Shown here: positions 58,041-64,000 of the stretch, piece after piece
How positions within the stretch are numbered: position 1 is the first letter of the stretch
Layout of the letters: every line of letters begins with the position of its first letter
Source of the DNA: Welwitschia mirabilis
Taxonomy: Eukaryota > Gnetophyta > Gnetopsida > Welwitschiales
Length of the DNA: 64,000 nt
NCBI GenBank assembly: GCA_051453625.1
Contig: JBOZIK010000001.1
Location: 175,465,228-175,529,227 of the forward strand
Reading direction: 5' to 3'
Program-made: the position numbers and the translations under genes
The notes under the pieces: model-generated
Seen by the model: the letters and a program-made list of their open reading frames with translations, nothing else
Databases searched by the model: none
What the model was told of the DNA's origin: nothing

Positions 58041-58298
58041 GGCATAGGTAGAAAGGATAAAGAAGCATGGGTAGAATGGACAAGTCTATTCTCTACGAAG
58101 TTTGAATAAATCTCTATGTTTTCTTTATTATGGTCATTTTTTTCATTACTATCTTTATCATTATTTCATTTTTTTAATTATTACTTTTATCATCATTGTC
58201 TGTAACTATATCTTTCTTTCCTTATGGACTATGGCTCTAATTCTCTAAGTTGTTGGATTTATTAAAAAGGTCATTAAGAGAAAATTGAGCATCATGTT
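58041..58298 (-). other. G3 5' leader
   Basis: Between LTR3 and the unidentified ORF; contains pyrimidine-rich repeats ('tttcattactatctttatcattatttcat'). The PBS position reads AACATGATGCTCAATTTTC on the minus strand, only loosely like an Asp-type PBS. Confidence 0.35.
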
Positions 58299-58799
58299 TG
58301 TTGTGGTGCATATTTATGCAATGTTTATGTTCTCAGTAGAATTTTATTAATCACAAATAATAATGCATAGACACAACACACTAATATAGATGGAAGTGAT
58401 TCAAATGTCATAATCTATCAAAATCCAAAATATGAAAATAAGAGAGTTGCTTTCAAGAAAGAAATACTATAACCTATCCTATAAAAGTAACTTGCAACAC
58501 ATGAAAATAAAATGAAACACACTTATGAAAGGATAATCTAGGAAAATGAAATAATAATGCACCTAAACTAACTAAGCATAAACTTGACAAAGGTTACTCT
58601 CATAACCTATATTATAATCATCGGATCTTAAGCAACATAAGCTATGAGGGAGAAAATCATTCATATATTAAAGCATAAAAAGAAATATTTTATATTAAAA
58701 ATTACACCATATTTATGTTACAAAGTAGCCACACCTCAATGAAGGAAATGCCATCTAACACCAAAGAAACGTTTCTTTAAAAATATAGAATGATTCTTT

Positions 58800-58899
58800 N
58801 NNNNNNNNNNNNNNNNNNNNNNNNNNNNNNNNNNNNNNNNNNNNNNNNNNNNNNNNNNNNNNNNNNNNNNNNNNNNNNNNNNNNNNNNNNNNNNNNNNN
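58800..58899. other. Assembly gap (100 N) in LTR3
   Basis: The 53 bases before the gap (58747-58799) are repeated after it (58900-58952) with one G/A difference. The gap separates overlapping contig ends and nothing is missing. Confidence 0.9.
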
Positions 58900-59127
58900 A
58901 ATGCCATCTAACACCAAAGAAACATTTCTTTAAAAATATAGAATGATTCTTTAGGCCTTCAATATTCTATCACAAGAATGTTAGGTGTAAACAAAGACAA
59001 GGCGGAGTTAAGGGGAGATCTCTATTTATTGACTCAAAACATGAAATGGTACAGATAAAAAGATATGGGTAAATTTTAATAACCATGCAAAAATAAAATG
59101 GAATATAAGTGGCAAAAGTTAGATGAA

Positions 59128-59137
59128 NNNNNNNNNN
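59128..59137. other. Assembly gap (10 N)
   Basis: Ten N inside LTR3, followed by the palindrome-like motifs 'gttatccagc' and 'gtcatccgaatgat'. Confidence 0.95.
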
Positions 59138-59535
59138 TCAATGCGGGCATTACAACAGTGTTATCCAGCTAGTCATCCGAATGATAGAGGAGATAATGCC
59201 ACCTCATGATCAATCTACATTGAGTACCAATTAGAGCTTAGTCAGCATCCAGTTGGCATGGTCATCCATACTATAATCTAAATGATAAGGTGAATGATGG
59301 CCTTCAATAAATCTTCAATTAGTACATCAGCCTTAATATTTACAAAAAGTTATCATCAAAAATATAGATTATTTATATTTTCTTAGAAAGCTTGTAAATT
59401 ATCATGGAGATTACATATTTCTATCCTTTTTATCATAGCTCTCCATTATCATAAAAACCAAGCATTTACCTATCAATTTACTTGTAAAACAACTCAAAAT
59501 ATCCTATGAAACATACATAAGTTGATAGCACAACA

Positions 59536-60100
59536 TAGCCCCTCACTTAGTCTTATCAGTTCCTGATAAGACTAGGTAGTAAACCATACTTGCGAGCCAA
59601 CTTATTTAGATAATAAAAACAACTAGAATACCTGAAAAAATTATCTCATAAATATTTGCAAAATATTTTAAAAATAAAAACTGAATTCTTTTAAAAAATT
59701 AGGAACACTAAATAAAACACCAGTGAAGCATTAGAAGTTGATCATCTAAGGCATCGTCCAGACGATGGAAGGAATGACAGGCTCAAAAAATAATTTTTAT
59801 AACTGAAACCTATGATAAAAATTAATTTTCTTAGATAATTAGTTTGTTATGATAAACAACCCCCAATTGAGATAAATAATCAAGTATAAGATATTTGCCT
59901 AAGTATAATTCAATCCTCATCATAAAAATTAAAAGATAATCATGTAAAATCAGAAAGAAATTGTACATCATACTAAAATGAATGATATATCTATATAATA
60001 ATGAGAGTTTTTAGTACAAAAAAGGTGTAGAAGGGGATATACAAAATATAATAAAAAAATAACTCCCCTTATCTATGCATGATAAACTCTAGTTCAATAA
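59536..60100 (-). other. G4 3' untranslated region with two polypurine tracts
   Basis: Minus strand: PPT AAGTGAGGGGCTA (59536-59548) at the LTR, and about 310 bases upstream a second tract CAATTGGGGGTTG (59858-59870). Between them the palindrome-like CATCGTCCAGACGATG (59756-59771). Matches the layout of G1 at 17178-17460. Confidence 0.6.
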
Positions 60101-60789
60101 CTAGCTCAAGAGTAGGAAACGAAGAAGGAGAATGCTCAGGATCTATAGGGAGATGCACATCAAGAGATGCTATAATGAACCTAACTATCTCATTTCCATA
60201 GACATGTACTAATTCTAGAATATTTATAGCCACATTTTTCTAAATAAAGATAATGCACTGATGCATGTACACCATCTAATCCTCTGTGTGTTGTACTCTT
60301 CTCTTAATGGATAGGATCCTTTACTCAAAGGTCTAAATCCTTCGATTAAACACCTGAATATCATTGTCCATAAAACCTATAATGGTCTTAGTAGTCTCAG
60401 CTAGAAGGAGTTGGATCTGCTCTAATGAAGCTCTAACCACAGGTCTCTATACCTAAGGTCTCTCTACCTCTTCTAGTAACTATATGCTCATATCCTCTAA
60501 ATATCACATAGAAGTATAATTATGTGAAATACACTACACATATATGGGATTCAGTATTCCAAATTATCTAAACAAATCTAAGAAAAGGTATGAATAACCA
60601 AGTATATGTAGATGGCGTACCTCAAGCATAGCCTTGAGTCTCCTCCAAATAAAAGAAGGTAAGTCCATCTACTCCCTCTGATAGAAAGCTACAAGAATTT
60701 GTAGGTATGCCAACATAGCATAACATTAGTTCATGAAATGATGAACTAATGTTATGAATTAGTCCTCTGTGTAATACTCTGTACACTGG
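60101..60789 (-). other. G4 3' region, probable ORF tail, with a perfect hairpin
   Basis: Downstream continuation of the conserved ORF region; GC content is slightly higher than around it, but I cannot follow one frame. Contains the perfect inverted repeat 60720-60755. The sequence next to it ('ctaattcataacattagttcatcatt' on the minus strand) is shared with G1 at 16291-16316. Confidence 0.45.
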
Positions 60790-61270
60790 AGTTAGCTGCA
60801 TAACATTTTACCCCTATTAATTAGTCATCAAATTAGCTGAAATATCTAATATGGTTCCATAGGCTCGATGCTCCTCTATTCCACTAGCTAAATGAATATA
60901 CATGCTCTTAAGTCCTCCAAGATTTGTAATGACTACAATGTGGGATGGGAGGATAGCTATCTCGTAGTTTTGAATGTAAGTAACAATCATGTCTTAGAGC
61001 TAACCACAAGCATCTAGTCGCCTCTCTATATGGATGGTGTCATAGAACTATCTCATCTCAAAAGCATAATATGTACTATATGCATCTGTGATCCATCTGA
61101 ACCATAAATTTGTCAATCTCTGATTAACCTCTAGCTCTATGCGGCTTATGCAATCTCCAAAATATCTCTTGACATGAATGCTAGCTATCTGGATGTACAA
61201 GCTTTGCATGTTGTATCTCATGCTCAATCAAAGGGTCTATCTCCTACTTTATAGGCTTAGCTAAAGCCTC
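60790..61270 (-). pseudogene. Conserved 3' ORF of the gypsy family (G4 copy), unknown function
   Basis: The minus strand reads IQIASIHVKRYFGDCISRIE, LEVNQRLTNLWFRWITDAYS, FYDTIHIERRLDACG, DMIVTYIQNYEIAILPSHIV and LKSMYIHLASGIEEHRAYGT, with few stops: better preserved than the G1 copy at 15851-16280, to which it aligns residue by residue. It is upstream of the PPT and LTR3, i.e. in the 3' region of an Athila-like element. Mixed alpha-helical character, no signal peptide or clear membrane segment seen. Family not recognised. Confidence 0.6.
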
Positions 61271-62570
61271 TACCTGTCTAGCTTGATGCATACATGGCCT
61301 ACTCTATTAAAAACATAAAATCATCATGCGAAAATAGATAAAGAAGTTAAAATGTCACATGGATATCTAATAACAACTTCTAAAATTGATGAAACTTTAG
61401 AAAAAATGCAGAAAATATGTCTTTTCCCCCCTGTAAAAGATACAATGCATTCCAAATTCCCTAAATATAAGAGAAAATTGGAAAGAAATAGGAAAAGTAT
61501 GGAAACTATATATGTAGTAGGTCCCATAAGTAGTAAAAAATTAAAATACTTAAATGAAAAAAAAATCTAATCTAGCAAAGTCATAGAGCACATCGAATTG
61601 ATTAAAATTTATGTAAAGGATACTATGATTTGACCTACAATTTGCAAAAAAATAACTATAAAAGATAGAAACTGAAAATACTCAATAATATGCAAAGTGA
61701 TCATATATCAAAAAATAAACATTGAAAGACTAAAAAATGGGAGGAAAAAAAATGAAAAACAGGAGGAGAGAAAAACATGGATCATTTTTTCAAATTTGAA
61801 GAGATCTTGAGAATTTGGCAATGAAATCAGACAAGACAAGCTCTAAAATGCTAGTACTAGCCAAGTGGAACATTGTCTCTTAAAAGAATGAAGGAAAATA
61901 ATGAGAAAACAAGTGAAAATGAGAAAAAAGTGTTTGGAATGTAGTTTTATTACATTGTCATCTAATCATATCATCTAGATAATAGCCTTAAAATAACTCT
62001 CAGAAAAAATCAAGCCATTGTCTACCACAGTGTCATCTGGATGACCAAGTGGATGATGAGACATCAAAAAGATTTTTTAGAAGAAGAACATCAACCATGA
62101 AAGTTAGACTCAAATAAGATCATTTAAGTAACAGTTCTAAAAATGTAAAAGATAGAAAACAGAAAATCACACAGAAAAATACAAAAACCCAAGAAAACCA
62201 AAGGAAAAGGGATGAAAACACATAGAAAGAAAAACTATAACTAAAGAAAATAGATTATCTAAGTTGAAAACCTACAATAAAAACTACATGAATGTGCTAG
62301 AATAGAAAATGAAAGCATGATATACTTAGAACTCAATAACCTACAAGGTAACTCATAACGATTATGAAAAAGATGTTATTTAAAAAAATGTTTTTGAAAA
62401 ATTCATTTTTAGAAAAAAATTTTAGCATAATTGAATAATAAAAAAAACTACTAAATAATTAAGGTTCTAAGAAGAAATAATAAAAATGCAAAAATAATTT
62501 TGAAACAAAAGGCTTAAAAACTAAAAAAAAATAGGTTAAAAATGGATATAAGGAATAAGAAGAATATTGT
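61271..62570 (-). other. G4 internal non-coding segment with palindromic motifs
   Basis: 61950-62060 contains TCATCTAGATAAT, GTCATCTGGATGACC and TGGATGATGAG, aligning inverted with 14935-15045 of G1 and confirming that G4 and G1 share their 3' regions. The rest is A-rich. Small open frames near 61324-61570 overlap on both strands and show no motif. Confidence 0.5.
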
Positions 62571-62670
62571 NNNNNNNNNNNNNNNNNNNNNNNNNNNNNN
62601 NNNNNNNNNNNNNNNNNNNNNNNNNNNNNNNNNNNNNNNNNNNNNNNNNNNNNNNNNNNNNNNNNNNNNN
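62571..62670. other. Assembly gap (100 N)
   Basis: Exactly 100 N, a placeholder for unknown size. Homology to the G1 3' region is seen only on its low side. Confidence 0.95.
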
Positions 62671-64000
62671 ACAAATTGGCATCATGATAGTTTACTTTCT
62701 TTAACCTATATACAGGAAAGTTTGCTTAACTAATTTTTGATTACTTAGAGGTTTACTTGAAAGATATCTTATTTGTTTGATAACATGACACATTTTAAGT
62801 TCATAATAAAATTCATATATTTTTCGATAAATATGGACCTTAACTAAGTAATTCTGTCTTTTGATTTCATGGATTGATGCATTTGCTACAAGGTTTTATG
62901 TTTGGTTTTCCTAAAGATTGCATCATATTTCCTAAATTCTTACATTAAAATCGTTCACTAGAAATGTAATTAATTTTTCTCTATATCTTTACACAAATAT
63001 CTTATTTCTTTAACTTTGAGGAAAAATTTCAATTTTGGTTAAGAGGTACGACATCATTTTTATAATTTTTTTTGATTTTGATGTCTTCAATTGTTAAAAA
63101 ATGATCAAAAATTTTCAAAAATGTTATATCACTTTCTTACTTGTAAATTTTTGCATGTTGTTCATATCTTCATCAACATTTGGCTAAGAGTGTAGTAAAA
63201 GGCTAGTTAGGGGGTGTATGAGCAAATTAGCTTAGGAAGAAATAATAAAATCTATTATTTTATTACATATTAATGTTTTTACCCTTTTTATTATTTTTTA
63301 TGCAAATACAAGCTTTCCCTTAACATTAGTAGGTTAATTACTACCTTTTGAATAACTATGTACAAAATAACTAAATTCCAACATTAAATACTAGTGATAT
63401 CAGCCAAGAGTACTAGTGTCACTAGCCTTCTGAGATAAAAATGATCAAAACTTACATTTCTACATATTTTAAGGAATATCAACACTTTACACATATGAGC
63501 TTTTTCAAATAATAAATTATGTTTAACCTATAATAGTGACACATCATAGAAGTATTTATCCACAGTTCATAGAAACATGTGGTTATAGTGAGGATGATCA
63601 CATAAGAAAACATGACATGACATATATTGGTAGCATCATCAGTGGTTAGAGGACATGTAATTATTATGTTTTCAAAAATAGATAAAGAATCATTTCTTGT
63701 GGTTACATACCCAAACATATTTGTAACTCCCTCCTTTTGTAACTATCCTTAAGTACCTCTCCTTATGTAACTATCATCTAACACAATCATGACTTAGATA
63801 TGAAGCCTTCCCTCATCTAGAAAAGGGCCTTGAGTGCCCATTATAAACATCTTTTAATTGGCTTAACATCCTTGAGCCTAACATCCCATGCTTATTAATT
63901 TGATAGACAAATAGTTACTACCCAAGAAAAAAATACCATTAAAGATAATTTTATAACTAATCATTTCCTAATAAGTTCATAGATAAGTTGAAATAATGCT
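62671..64000. other. No recognised feature
   Basis: T-rich on the plus strand to about 63350, then mixed AT-rich sequence with short direct repeats near 63720-63780 ('ttgtaactccctccttttgtaactatcc', 'atgtaactatc'). No pol motif of G4 is visible, so either G4 is truncated at the gap or its coding part lies beyond the window. A short minus-strand frame at 63718-63479 has no motif. Confidence 0.45.

Larger units (their letters stand above)
58299..59535 (-). mobile_element. Gypsy LTR3 (shared)
   Basis: About 1.24 kb including two gaps. On the minus strand it starts TGTTGTGCTATCAACTTATG after the PPT AAGTGAGGGGCTA and ends ..GCATAAATATGCACCACAACA. Its high side continues into the 3' region of G4, and its low side into G3 leader, so it too is shared between two internal regions. 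Confidence 0.7.

Noticed and set aside
57725-58045. Leucine/isoleucine-rich minus-strand frame that could be taken for a membrane protein
   Set aside because: It overlaps the repeat-containing frame 57750-58037 in another register. The hydrophobic frame is best explained by T-richness.
1-64000. Search for tRNA, rRNA, splice-structured host genes or antiviral systems
   Set aside because: No cloverleaf-like GGTTCRANYCC box, no rRNA core and no exon series with plausible protein similarity was seen. All recognisable coding signal belongs to retrotransposons or unidentified decayed ORFs.

Overview
This window looks like a repeat-dense, very AT-rich stretch of a flowering-plant nuclear genome. 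Almost everything that can be recognised is LTR retrotransposon: Ty1/copia and Athila-like Ty3/gypsy. The elements have plant-type primer-binding sites (initiator-Met type TTGGTATCAGAG for copia, Asp-type TGGCRYCRTT for gypsy). No intact host gene, tRNA, rRNA or CRISPR array was found. Every coding region is broken by TAA/TAG/TGA codons, mostly where CAA/CAG/CGA/TGG would be expected, and by Asp-to-Asn and Glu-to-Lys changes. This is the pattern left by deamination of methylated cytosines in old silenced elements. Runs of N mark scaffold gaps; three of them are demonstrably artefactual in size.

Layout. (1) 1-7765, minus strand: copia element E1. It has a 3' LTR (1-769, cut by the window edge), an extra ORF resembling the plant-mobile-domain-like 'putative plant transposon protein' family, gag-pol, a PBS and a truncated 5' LTR. 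(2) 7766-18711, plus strand: Athila-like gypsy G1. Its 5' end is truncated, gag-pro-RT-RH-INT are recognisable, and a long 3' region with a conserved ORF leads to the 3' LTR. (3) about 18712-23385, minus strand: G2, the same gypsy family, with 5' LTR, PBS, gag and protease, truncated before RT. Part of another 5' end (S1, 23386-24898) follows. (4) 25640-26869, plus strand: an unidentified decayed ORF. (5) 26870-37195, minus strand: copia element A, with two LTRs of exactly 1421 bp, gag-pol, and again an extra ORF between pol and the 3' LTR. (6) 39296-50386, minus strand: copia B (same family as A), of which only gag, PBS and 5' LTR remain. It is split by a complete nested copia, C (39523-47962), flanked by a perfect 5-bp target duplication TTTTC. 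(7) 51300-64000, minus strand: a chain of gypsy LTRs in one orientation that share internal regions (internal G4, LTR3, internal G3, LTR2, an 830-bp internal, LTR1), as expected from LTR-LTR unequal recombination.

The most interesting points are the shared-LTR chain, the extra ORF downstream of pol in two copia families, a second uncharacterised ORF conserved in the 3' region of two gypsy copies, a polypurine-like tract conserved about 300 bp upstream of the true PPT, and arrays of short family-specific palindromic motifs in the LTRs and untranslated regions. All functional statements are by sequence reading against remembered family motifs; no database search was run.
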